A DNA stretch of 64,000 nucleotides from Hyphomicrobiales bacterium (GTDB lineage Bacteria > Pseudomonadota > Alphaproteobacteria > Rhizobiales > Xanthobacteraceae): assembly GCA_009377695.1 (NCBI GenBank), contig WHTP01000006.1, positions 1-64,000 of the forward strand, read 5' to 3'. Below, piece after piece: positions 8,594 to 15,871 of this stretch (its first letter is position 1; the number at the start of each line of letters is the position of its first letter). The notes under the pieces were generated by a model that worked only from the letters and a program-made list of their open reading frames with translations, had not been told where the DNA came from and did not search any database. The position numbers and the translations under genes were made by a program.

Positions 8594-9246
8594 CCCGTCC
8601 CCTCTTTGACGCATACGCGATCGTGAGTACGGCCACCCAGCATGTGTCGCGTGATATCCATGAAGATCGGCAGCAGCGCCTTGGCGTCGTAGCCTGGCTC
8701 GAGCGCGCGGCGCCACCAGACGCCGTCGGCGATGACCATCAGCATGGTCGCGCTGGCGTCGAAGTCGAGGTCACGCGCGATGTCGCCGCGCTCCGCACCG
8801 GCGCGCATGAGATCGATCAGCCATTTCTTCACATCGGCATCGAAGCTGGCCAGAATGCGGGCGATCTCCGGATGGCGGCGGGCTTCGGACATGACTTCGG
8901 TACAGAGCTTCACCTGTTCGTCCGAGCGTTCCGAAAAGTGGTGATAGGCCAAGCCTTCGAGCACTGGGAAGAAGCCACGCGAGAGATCGATGCTGGCGAA
9001 TTCCTGGGCGACTTCGGCGCGGTCGCGTTCGGCAATGCCGGCGATCAGCGCCTCCTTCGAGGGGAAATAGCGATAGAGGTTACCCGGGCTCATGCCGGCC
9101 TCGTTGCAGATGTCTTGCATCGATGCCCCATGGAAGCCAGAGCGCACGAAGCAGCGCTGGGCAGCGGCAAGAATCTCCGAACGGCGATCGGATTTGGGCC
9201 GGGTCTGTTTGACCCCGGCCGCAGCGCGCGGCAAGGCGCGTGGCAT
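8590..9246 (-). CDS. TetR/AcrR-family transcriptional repressor of the efflux operon
   Basis: A 218-residue regulator. Residues about 20-70 form the TetR DNA-binding domain, with 'RSEILAAAQRCFVRSGFHGASMQDICNEAGMSPGNLYRYFPSKEAL' reading straight onto the consensus helix-turn-helix. The C-terminal two thirds is the ligand-binding helical domain and ends 'VWWRRALEPGYD'. It is the first gene of the operon and overlaps the adaptor gene by four bases. A 20-bp near-perfect palindrome lies 44 bp upstream of its start, so autoregulated repression relieved by a pump substrate is likely (inference from the family). Confidence 0.93.
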   Translation of the reverse strand: MPRALPRAAAGVKQTRPKSDRRSEILAAAQRCFVRSGFHGASMQDICNEAGMSPGNLYRYFPSKEALIAGIAERDRAEVAQEFASIDLSRGFFPVLEGLAYHHFSERSDEQVKLCTEVMSEARRHPEIARILASFDADVKKWLIDLMRAGAERGDIARDLDFDASATMLMVIADGVWWRRALEPGYDAKALLPIFMDITRHMLGGRTHDRVCVKEGTG

Positions 9247-9290
9247 GATGGCGAGTCCCCCTCACCCCGGCTATTGCACAGCAATTATAA

Positions 9291-9310
9291 GAGAACGAAC
9301 GTTCATTCTC
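9291..9310. promoter_or_regulatory. Predicted TetR operator upstream of the efflux operon
   Basis: GAGAACGAACGTTCATTCTC is a 20-bp palindrome with a single mismatched pair, centred on AAC|GTT. It sits 44-64 bp upstream of the TetR start codon, where a repressor would cover the promoter. The shape (short, perfect core with no central gap) is typical of AcrR/TetR sites. Confidence 0.75.
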
Positions 9311-9910
9311 AGAGAATCGGGACGGTGTCAATCCCCGCCGGATACCATTACCGCATGGGAAACCCGACGGGCCCCAGCCACTGCGCAAAAATACTGGGCA
9401 AGAATCGGGCTGAGGAAAACGCCGCGGAAAGCAGCGGAAAACAAATGCGGTCAACGACGCTGAGCGTCCTCTGTCAGTTGGTTAGCCTAGGCGGGATCGA
9501 TCGACGATCTCTACGCGAAGAAGCTGCAGGTCGGTTCGCTCGGCTCCGGCGCGGGTGGCAACCATCGATCCGCTCGCCCTTGCGGCGCTGCTCGGTTCGC
9601 CGCCCGACCTGTCGCCGGCGGCGACATGCGATGCTGCCGTGCGCATGAAACACACGGCCGCAACAACGGCGATTTCAAACAAGGACAAGGTGGTTGACCT
9701 GACCAAGTAGCGCGCGCTGGCGCCTACGACCGCAAGGCGTGATTCCTGAACGAACGTTTAGGTCATCCTGAATTGATTGTCAGAAAATGCGCCGCATTCG
9801 GCACCTCTTGCGATTCAGGAAACGGTTTAACGATTCATACCGTAATGTTTCTGCTAGCATTCGCTCAGGATGGGGGAGTCTAAATTCGTAGTCGTGAATG
9901 GAGGACACCC
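9311..9910. other. 600-bp region with no supported gene; possible second operator
   Basis: ORFs in this stretch (9482-9706 minus and the tail of 8491-9648 plus) have no family-like composition or ribosome binding sites and are treated as chance. One plus frame ending 'NKDKVVDLTK' just before 9712 has a faintly protein-like tail but no plausible start; it could be a gene remnant. At 9745-9762 the sequence GAACGAACGTTT matches 11 of 12 bases of the TetR operator core at 9291-9310, so the same repressor might also touch the promoter of the gene at 9911. Confidence 0.4.
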
Positions 9911-10457
9911 ATGAGAAAGGCTTTGTTGTCGCTCGCCGCCGCTGCGATCGTGGTTGCGGCCAGTATTGACACCGCAGATGCGCAACGACGCGGAGGTCCT
10001 GGATTCCACGGCGGAGGTGGCTTCCGCGGTGGCCCTGCATTCCGCGGAGGCGGTGGCCCCGCATTCCGGGGCGGTGGGCCCGTATTCCGGGGCGGCGGTG
10101 GCCGCGTATTCCGAGGAGGCGGCGTCGCATTCCGCGGTGGCGGACGAGGTATCCGTCGCGCCGGATGGGTCGGCAGACCGGCCTTCCACGGCCGCCGCTG
10201 GGCCGGCGGACCGCGGTGGGTCGGCGGCCATCGGTGGAACCGTCATCGCTGGCGGGGACCGCGGCGCTTCGTGCGCTTTGGTATCGGAGCCGGATTTGTC
10301 GGTGCGTATCCCTACTACGCGAGCTACTACGGCGGCTGCCGCCGGTGGCGGCTCCTCCCCACGCCGTGGGGAACCGCAGTGGCGGCTGGTCAATGTCTGC
10401 TATGCGCCGATCGCCTACGGCCCATATCCCGTCGGATTCTACGGCGCCGCCTGGTGA
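9911..10457 (+). pseudogene. Gly-rich exported protein gene with a probable frameshift
   Basis: The product begins with a clear signal peptide (MRKALLSLAAAAIVVAA...TADAQ), then Arg/Gly repeats of the form FRGGGGPA, then 'RFVRFGIGAGFVGAYPYYASYYGG'. Homologues in Bradyrhizobium-type genomes usually close with a PTPWG...RxVNVC motif. Here 'RRWRLLPTPWG' is in the start frame, but 'QWRLVNVCYAPIAYG' and the stop at 10457 are in the +2 frame. The uninterrupted 201-residue ORF instead runs into the terminator hairpin at 10487 and ends 'VARRFF'. So one base appears gained or two lost near 10370, through mutation or sequencing error. GAATGGAGGACACCC precedes the ATG. The function is unknown; the protein is likely periplasmic. 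Confidence 0.65.
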
Positions 10458-10486
10458 GAGTGCGACAGTATCGCCGCACATTCGAC

Positions 10487-10514
10487 CCGCCGGGCGTTGC
10501 CCGGCGGTTTTTTT
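10487..10514 (+). terminator. Rho-independent terminator after the Gly-rich gene
   Basis: CCGCCGGGC-GTT-GCCCGGCGG is a perfect 9-bp stem with a 3-base loop followed by seven T residues. It lies 30 bp after the frame-corrected stop at 10457 but inside the uncorrected ORF, which supports the frameshift reading. Confidence 0.93.
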
Positions 10515-10557
10515 GAATCCATAAGTCGCCCGCCAAGACGCCGACAGACCAGTACTG

Positions 10558-10714
10558 CGATTCAGACCTCTGCGACATTGTTGCAGCGAGTCTGACATGC
10601 GGACGTCTGAACCAAAGCCACACTCGATTCAAAGAGTTGCTATGTCCTTCGATTCCGAAGCTCGTATACGAGGCAGTTGCGAAACCGTACGAGCTTCGGA
10701 ATCGGGACACGAGC
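10558..10714. repeat. Composite A-B palindromic element (A arm decayed)
   Basis: The right arm of type A (ATGCGGACGTCTGAACC.AAGCCACACT) is intact, but the left arm is degraded (ATTCAGACCTCTGC). After the conserved spacer CGATTCAAAGAGTTG comes a type-B hairpin with arms CGATTCCGAAGCTCGTA and TACGAGCTTCGGAATCG. Compared with the copy at 1935, a T-to-C change in one arm is matched by A-to-G in the other, so the stem is preserved. Confidence 0.82.
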
Positions 10715-10733
10715 GCGGCGGCTTGCTCGGGTG

Positions 10734-11141
10734 ATGCTGATGGTGATGCTCCTGGGATTCCTGATTTCGCTCGCCGCCGGCTGGACGATCGCGGCCGCCG
10801 ACGCATTATTCCGCGCCGAGGAACGGCCGGGCATCTTCCGTGGGACAGCGGGGATGATCCTGCTGCTAATCACCGCGGCGGTCGGCGGCCTGACCATTGC
10901 TGGCGCAGTGATCTGGTTCCTGCAGTCGATGATCTCAGCGGCGGTGGTGGTCATCCTCGCCGGCGGCTTGGTGGTTGGTGGCGCGGCCTCCAAGAAGCTG
11001 CATGTGAATGCAGCGGGAGATGCCAACCGCATGATGCTGGGCTTTGCCGTCCTGCTCGTCCTTTACGCCCTGGTCTGGACCTATCTGCCGCCGCCACCGG
11101 CTCCGCCGGAAGCGCCGGCCGCCGTGCCTACCTCAAAATAG
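10734..11141 (+). CDS. Hypothetical membrane protein
   Basis: About 135 residues with three strongly hydrophobic segments ('MLMVMLLGFLISLAAGWTIAAA', 'GMILLLITAAVGGLTIAGAVIWFLQ' with 'AAVVVILAGGLVVGG', and 'MLGFAVLLVLYALVWTYL') and a Pro/Ala-rich C-terminus. The track start at 10677 lies inside the palindromic repeat, so an ATG at 10734 (or 10743) is preferred; no good ribosome binding site decides. I do not recognise a family. It stands alone between a repeat element and rpsU. Confidence 0.6.
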   Translation: MLMVMLLGFLISLAAGWTIAAADALFRAEERPGIFRGTAGMILLLITAAVGGLTIAGAVIWFLQSMISAAVVVILAGGLVVGGAASKKLHVNAAGDANRMMLGFAVLLVLYALVWTYLPPPPAPPEAPAAVPTSK

Positions 11142-11278
11142 CATCCTGAAAATAGCGTCCTGGTGGACTTCCCAAGGGCTTTCTGCTATTGGCGCGCTCC
11201 AGAAGCGGCGCTTTGTGGCTTTATTCCACTCCGCCGCACCCAGGAACTCAACTCGTTCGATTTGAAAGGGAACGCCGC

Positions 11279-11548
11279 GTGCAGGTTCTCGTCCGTGATA
11301 ACAACGTCGACCAAGCTCTCAAGGCGCTTAAGAAAAAGATGCAGCGCGAGGGCATCTTCCGCGAGATGAAGCTTCGCGGCCACTACGAAAAGCCTTCCGA
11401 GAAGAAGGCCCGCGAACGGGCGGAAGCGATCCGCCGGGCCCGCAAGCTCGCCCGCAAGCGTCTGCAGCGCGAAGGCCTGCTGCCCATGAAGCCCAAAGTG
11501 GTCCCCGGTGGACCGGCCCGCGGCGCTCCGCGCCGGCCGAGCTTCTAA
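11279..11548 (+). CDS. rpsU: 30S ribosomal protein bS21
   Basis: An 89-residue basic protein of the small ribosomal subunit, needed for efficient initiation. It reads '[20 protein letters not shown]', '[20 protein letters not shown]' and '[18 protein letters not shown]', which is bS21 from end to end in alphaproteobacteria. The start is a GTG at 11279 with AAAGGGAAC upstream; the track's ATG 30 codons earlier is not bS21-like. The C-terminal tail ([16 protein letters not shown]) is longer than in gammaproteobacteria, as is usual in this class. A strong terminator follows. Confidence 0.97.
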   Translation: MQVLVRDNNVDQALKALKKKMQREGIFREMKLRGHYEKPSEKKARERAEAIRRARKLARKRLQREGLLPMKPKVVPGGPARGAPRRPSF

Positions 11549-11576
11549 CCCGTTTTCCTATTCGGCATTTTTTGAA

Positions 11577-11603
11577 GCGTGGGCCCCTGGCCCGCGCCTT
11601 TTT
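11577..11603 (+). terminator. Rho-independent terminator after rpsU
   Basis: GCGTGGGCC-CCT-GGCCCGCGC forms a 9-bp GC-rich stem with one G-T pair, followed by C and TTTTT. It lies 28 bp after the rpsU stop and separates it from the convergent hydrolase gene. Confidence 0.9.
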
Positions 11604-11613
11604 GCTTTGGGCA

Positions 11614-12420
11614 TCAGTTGAATTTTTCCGCCACAAAAGCCCTGGCCGTTGCGACTGCGCCAAACGAGCCCAGGTCTTCGTGCTGGCCGCCAGCGATACG
11701 CACGAAGCGCTTGGGCGACGTGATTACTTTGTAGAGATTTTCCCCGGACGCGATTGGCACGATCTCGTCGAGGTCGCCGTGCATGATGAGGACCGGCGCC
11801 TTAACTTTGGCCACGCGCAGGTCGGAACGGAACTGGTCCTTCATCAGAAGCCGTACCGGCAGGAACGGATAGACGCCGGCGGCGATATCGACCGCCGAGA
11901 GAAATGGCGCTTCGAGCACGACGCGCGCCACCGGACGCTCCGACGCCAGCGCGATCGCGACGCCGGAGCCAAGCGACTCGCCCCACAGCACGGTCCGCTC
12001 GGCACCATAGCGCTTCACGGCGAAGTCATACGCGGCGCGCGCATCGTCGATCAGGCCGGCTTCGCTCGGGCGGCCGGTCGAGCCGGCATAGCCTCGATAG
12101 CTCAGCGCCACGAGCCCCTCGCCCTGTGCCGTCAATTCGCGGAAGCGATCGACGCGGTAGCGCAGTGCGCCGCCATTGCCGTGGAAATAGAGCCAGACCG
12201 GACGGCCGCCGTCGCGCGGCGGGATGTGCCACACGATAACGCGTGCGCCGCCTGCCGCGTCGAGCACCACCTCCTCCGCCTGCGTCAGGCCAGCGTCGGC
12301 AGGCAGCGTGCGGAAGGTCTCCGGGAAATACATCAGCCCACGCTGAGCCACGTACATCAGCGCCATCAGAGCGATGTAACCGGTCGCCAGGAAAATCAGG
12401 AACCACTTCCATCCGGCCAT
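11614..12420 (-). CDS. Membrane-anchored alpha/beta hydrolase (Bem46/ABHD13-like)
   Basis: A 268-residue serine hydrolase. An N-terminal membrane segment (residues 5-25, 'FLIFLATGYIALMALMYV') is followed by 'RGLMYFPET' and the oxyanion-hole motif 'YFHGNGG'. The nucleophile elbow is 'GESLGSG', the acid is in 'MHGDLDEIVP' and the histidine in 'GGQHEDLG', giving a complete Ser-Asp-His triad in the expected order. This subgroup (COG1073) contains esterases of unknown physiological substrate. The start at 12420 (MAGWKWF) places the anchor at the N-terminus; the track start 36 codons upstream adds a low-complexity leader overlapping the divergent gene. Confidence 0.87.
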   Translation of the reverse strand: MAGWKWFLIFLATGYIALMALMYVAQRGLMYFPETFRTLPADAGLTQAEEVVLDAAGGARVIVWHIPPRDGGRPVWLYFHGNGGALRYRVDRFRELTAQGEGLVALSYRGYAGSTGRPSEAGLIDDARAAYDFAVKRYGAERTVLWGESLGSGVAIALASERPVARVVLEAPFLSAVDIAAGVYPFLPVRLLMKDQFRSDLRVAKVKAPVLIMHGDLDEIVPIASGENLYKVITSPKRFVRIAGGQHEDLGSFGAVATARAFVAEKFN

Positions 12421-12526
12421 GAGGCGTCCATTGCGGCGTCCGTGCGACACCCCCGGGTCGCCCGGGAACCGGTTCCCGAGCGTGGGCGTTGGCTTGTCAG
12501 TTCTCGCTTCTGAAGAGGACGATGCC

Positions 12527-12760
12527 ATGGCGACGATGGTGAAGGGAACGGAAGAGCAATTGAAGCACGCCCTGGGGGCGGGAGTGGTGCAGATCTGGAG
12601 CTACCTTCCACCGGACGTCCAGCACGAGCTGTTCGAGGAGGCGATCACCTGCCTCGGCGAGCCGATGCGACACCCGCTGGCGCTGTTCCTGCACGACCAT
12701 CATGTCCGCACGGATTTTCGGACTCGAGGCATGCTGGAGCCGGACAGCCTCGGAGGCTAA
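12527..12760 (+). CDS. Small conserved-looking hypothetical protein
   Basis: A 77-residue soluble protein, 'MATMVKGTEEQLKHALGAG' then 'WSYLPPDVQHELFEEAI' and 'HPLALFLHDHHVRT', rich in His and acidic residues. The ATG at 12527 is preceded by GAAGAGGAC; the 36 codons before it in the track are not credible. The 'LPPDVQHELFEEA' segment resembles short alphaproteobacterial proteins of unknown role, but I cannot name a family. It is divergent from the hydrolase gene. Confidence 0.65.
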   Translation: MATMVKGTEEQLKHALGAGVVQIWSYLPPDVQHELFEEAITCLGEPMRHPLALFLHDHHVRTDFRTRGMLEPDSLGG

Positions 12761-12945
12761 TTGCAAAATGACGACGCGTCCGTGACGGCGCCGACCCTCG
12801 CGGCCCGTCAATGGCCAAATTTCCCCTCAAAATTCTGCAAAGAATTTATCCGACCATGTCGATTCCGCCGATCTCCCTTCGTCGTGACGACGGAGCCCGG
12901 CCTCTCGCCACTCCATTCCGGGCCGCAACACAAAGGAGATTGGCA

Positions 12946-13356
12946 ATGCGCTTCATGATCTTGGTCAAAGCCAGCAAGGAATCCGAAGCCGGCGTCATGC
13001 CGTCACAGGACCTGCTCACCGCCATGGCGGACTATCACGAGCAACTGGCCAAAGCCGGCGTGCTGCTCGACGGCAACGGACTGCACCCGTCATCCAAGGG
13101 ATGGCGGTTCACCTGGTCCGGCGGCAAGAAGACCTACACCGACGGCCCCTTCACCGAAGGCAAAGAGCTCGTGGCCGGCTACACGATGATCCAGGTAAAG
13201 TCGAAGGAAGAGGCGTTGGAATGGACCAAGCGCTTTCCCAATCCCGGCGTCATGGACGGTGGGATCGAGGTCCGCCCGATGTTCGAGCTGGAAGATTTCA
13301 CGCCCGGGGAAGCCATCGACCGCTTCCGCGAGATGGGCCTCGCGACGACGAAATAG
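12946..13356 (+). CDS. YCII/DGPF-domain protein
   Basis: A 136-residue dimeric alpha-beta-barrel-type protein of the YCII superfamily. It opens 'MRFMILVKASKESEAG', has 'HPSSKGWRFTWSGGKKTYTDGPFTEGKELVAGYTMIQVKS', which contains the family's DGPF motif, and ends 'GGIEVRPMFELEDF'. AAGGAGATTGGCA precedes the ATG. It is first in a row with a second DGPF protein and an ECF sigma factor. That neighbourhood is known for ECF42 sigma factors, where DGPF proteins are thought to take part in signalling, although no mechanism is settled. Confidence 0.92.
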   Translation: MRFMILVKASKESEAGVMPSQDLLTAMADYHEQLAKAGVLLDGNGLHPSSKGWRFTWSGGKKTYTDGPFTEGKELVAGYTMIQVKSKEEALEWTKRFPNPGVMDGGIEVRPMFELEDFTPGEAIDRFREMGLATTK

Positions 13357-13475
13357 CGACAAACAGAAAATCGAACGACATGTCGACCGACCGGACCGTC
13401 GTTCGACGTGACAGCGGAAGCTGCTGCTGACATGGCAGCAAGCCCGCCTTGCAACCGAACCATCAGGAGAGAGAC

Positions 13476-13910
13476 ATGCGTATCTTGGGAATGCTGAGAG
13501 CCGATGCTTCGTCCGAAGCCGCCGCACCACCGAGCAAGGAGCTCATGGAGCGGATGGGCACCTTCATCGAGGAAGTCATGAAGGCCGGAGTGCTGCTTTC
13601 GACCGACGGGCTGCTTCCGAGTTCAAAAGGCAAGCGGGTGAAGCTCGCGAACGGCAAGGTCACCATCACCGATGGTCCCTTCACGGAATCGAAGGAGCTG
13701 GTCGCCTCTTATGCCCTATTCCAGGTCAACTCGATGGACGAGGCGATCCTGTGGACGAAGCGCTTCCTCGAGGTGCTGGGCCAAGGCGAGTGCGAGCTGC
13801 GCCCGATCTTCGATGCCACGGATTTCTCACCCGACGTCTTCTCGCCGGAACAGGCGGCGCGCGAGGAAGCCTGGCGCCAGGAGATGGATCGGAAGCTGAC
13901 GAAACAATAG
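13476..13910 (+). CDS. YCII/DGPF-domain protein (second copy)
   Basis: 144 residues with the same layout as its neighbour: 'MRILGMLRADASSEAAAPPS', 'LPSSKGKRVKLANGKVTITDGPFTESKELVASYALFQVNS', 'CELRPIFDATDF'. It has a longer charged C-terminus ('QAAREEAWRQEMDRKLTKQ'). CAGGAGAGAGAC gives a good ribosome binding site for the ATG at 13476. It lies 57 bp before the sigma-factor start and 119 bp after the first YCII gene, so the three are probably one transcript. Confidence 0.92.
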   Translation: MRILGMLRADASSEAAAPPSKELMERMGTFIEEVMKAGVLLSTDGLLPSSKGKRVKLANGKVTITDGPFTESKELVASYALFQVNSMDEAILWTKRFLEVLGQGECELRPIFDATDFSPDVFSPEQAAREEAWRQEMDRKLTKQ

Positions 13911-13952
13911 GCGGCATTGCCGACGGCCGCGTGCCTGCGCTTCGACGATGGT

Positions 13953-13981
13953 GTATCGGTAGCCGCCATGGCTACCGATAC
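13953..13981 (+). promoter_or_regulatory. Perfect 12-bp hairpin over the sigma-factor start codon
   Basis: GTATCGGTAGCC and GGCTACCGATAC are exact inverted repeats around the 5-base loop GCCAT. The ATG of the downstream sigma factor spans the loop and the first base of the right arm, and there is no Shine-Dalgarno upstream. It could be an RNA hairpin that limits translation or a DNA operator. Confidence 0.6.
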
Positions 13982-15296
13982 GACCGATACACTAACGGCC
14001 GAGATTCATCGCGCGATCGACGCGGTCTGGCGGATCGAACAGGCGAAGCTGATCGCCGGACTCGCGCGCATGGTGCGCGATGTTGGCCTCGCCGAGGAGC
14101 TGGCGCAGGATGCGCTGGTCGCCGCCCTCGAACAGTGGCCGGCGTCGGGCATTCCGGATAAGCCCGGCGCGTGGCTGATGACCACCGCGAAGCATCGGGC
14201 GATCGACCGGCTGCGACGGCACAAGCTCGCGGAACGCAAGCACGCCGAGATCGGCCGCGAGCTTGAAGGGGAGCAGGATACGCCCCTGCAGCAGATCGAC
14301 GAGGCGCTCGACGATGATATCGGCGACGACCTCCTGCGCCTCATGTTCACCGCGTGCCACCCGGTGCTGTCGACCGAGGCGCGGGTTGCGCTGACGCTCC
14401 GTCTGATCGGCGGCCTCACCACCGATGAGATCGCACGCGCGTTCCTGGTGCCGGAGCCGACGGTCGCGCAACGCCTGGTTCGCGCGAAGCGCGCCCTCAC
14501 CGAGCAACGCATTCCGTTCGAAGTGCCGCGCGGCGCTGATCGCGTGGAGCGGCTCTCGTCGGTGCTTGAAGTCCTCTATCTCGTATTCAACGAGGGCTAT
14601 ACCGCGACCGCGGGCGACGACTGGATGCGGCCGCAGCTCTGCGAGGAGGCGTTGCGTCTTGGCCGCATCCTCGCCGGCCTCGCTCCCGGCGAGCCCGAGG
14701 TGCATAGCCTGGTGGCGCTGATGGAAATCCAGGCCTCGCGTCTTGGCGCGCGGACGGGTCCGTCGGGCGAGCCGATACTCCTGCTCGACCAGAACCGCGC
14801 CCGCTGGAATCAGCTCCTCATCCGCTGCGGTCTTGCCGCGCTGGAGCGAGCCGAGGACTGTGCGCGCCCGCAGGGACAAGCTCCTGGCTCCTACGCGTTG
14901 CAGGCCGCGATCGCCGCCTGCCATGCGCGTGCGCGTACACCGGAGGAGACGGATTGGCTGCGGATGGTCGGGCTTTACGGCGCGCTCGCCGAACTGGCGC
15001 CCTCCCCGGTCGTCGATCTCAACCGGGCGGTGGCGCTCTCGTTCGCCTTCGGTCCGGAGGCCGGGCTCACGCTGGTCGACGCGATCGGCGCCGAGCCGGC
15101 GCTGAAGAATTATCATCTGCTGCCGGGCGTGCGTGGCGACCTGCTGGTGAAGCTCGGCCGCCATCGGGAGGCGCGCGCCGAGTTCGAGCGCGCCGCATCA
15201 CTGACGCGCAACGAACGCGAGCGCGCCTTGTTGCTCGGTCGGGCCGCCGAATGCGAGAAAAACGCAGCGGCCGCGCAGCAGGACGATACGCGATGA
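13968..15296 (+). CDS. ECF RNA polymerase sigma factor with C-terminal TPR-like extension (ECF42-like)
   Basis: A 442-residue sigma-70-family factor, far longer than a minimal ECF (about 190). Region 2 covers residues about 15-85 ('ELAQDALVAALEQWP', 'KPGAWLMTTAKHRAIDRLRR'). Region 4 covers about 120-180 ('LRLIGGLTTDEIARAFLVPEPTVAQRLVRAKRAL'). The rest is a helical extension with 'LVFNEGYTATAGDD', 'VVDLNRAVAL' and TPR-like helices near the end ('VRGDLLVKLGRHREARAEFERAASL'). This architecture next to DGPF proteins is that of ECF42; no anti-sigma factor is adjacent, as expected for that group. The track start is a TTG; the first ATG in frame is at 13968, inside a perfect hairpin. The C-terminal extension is thought to control activity in relatives. 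Confidence 0.9.
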   Translation: MATDTTDTLTAEIHRAIDAVWRIEQAKLIAGLARMVRDVGLAEELAQDALVAALEQWPASGIPDKPGAWLMTTAKHRAIDRLRRHKLAERKHAEIGRELEGEQDTPLQQIDEALDDDIGDDLLRLMFTACHPVLSTEARVALTLRLIGGLTTDEIARAFLVPEPTVAQRLVRAKRALTEQRIPFEVPRGADRVERLSSVLEVLYLVFNEGYTATAGDDWMRPQLCEEALRLGRILAGLAPGEPEVHSLVALMEIQASRLGARTGPSGEPILLLDQNRARWNQLLIRCGLAALERAEDCARPQGQAPGSYALQAAIAACHARARTPEETDWLRMVGLYGALAELAPSPVVDLNRAVALSFAFGPEAGLTLVDAIGAEPALKNYHLLPGVRGDLLVKLGRHREARAEFERAASLTRNERERALLLGRAAECEKNAAAAQQDDTR

Positions 15297-15871
15297 CCCG
15301 GCAGACTAACCACAAAGGCGGATCTTGACTCCAACGCCATCGAAGCCCGCTGGAGCGACACAAAAAAGGCCATCGAAAAGGTCCGCTTTTGCGGCCAATC
15401 CTCGGCTGGGCCAAAGCCGGCCTTCAAAAAGCTGCAGGATTTCGAATGCAGGATCGCGCACGAGGGTAGGAATGCTAATTTTCTTAATTTTGGCAGAAAA
15501 ATGCGCTGTTCGATTGTCGACCAATGCGGAACGCGGCCGGAGTGTTCGTACAACTACCACGCAACAGTTGCGGATGCCGCGTCAAAACGCCACTGGCTAA
15601 CCTCCCGACATAAGCAATCCAGGCCGGGCCCCTCTGGCAGCTCAACACGAGCTGCGATGTCGGACTGGACGTCAGGGAGTGGCCCGGTTGACCCCCATTC
15701 GCAAGACGCAGGAAGCGTCCAAAAATAATACGACGACGGTGTTGCACGGCTGCGCACGCCGTCGGTGAGAACGTTCGTCAACTGAGCACTCGCTCTGGCT
15801 GCTTCAATCCTGCCTGATCGTCGATTGCTTGATCGACGATTCGATCCGTTGGGAGCCAAGGAAGAGCGCTC
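15297..15871. other. Intergenic region, no supported gene
   Basis: 575 bp between the sigma factor and the ATPase. Several short ORFs exist on both strands (15325-15600, 15501-15728, 15306-15560 and others) but none has a ribosome binding site, recognisable motif or consistent coding look. A promoter for the ATPase should lie in its right part. Nothing else is visible. Confidence 0.5.

Noticed and set aside
10012-10150. 24-bp direct repeats in the Gly-rich gene taken as a separate repeat element
   Set aside because: They simply encode the FRGGGGPA protein repeats in frame and need no other explanation.
13992-15164. 390-residue minus-strand ORF opposite the ECF sigma factor
   Set aside because: The sigma factor on the plus strand has clear region 2 and 4 motifs; the opposite frame is compositional shadow.
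15325-15728. Short overlapping ORFs in the gap before the cation ATPase
   Set aside because: Several frames are open on both strands, none with start signals or motifs; treated as intergenic.
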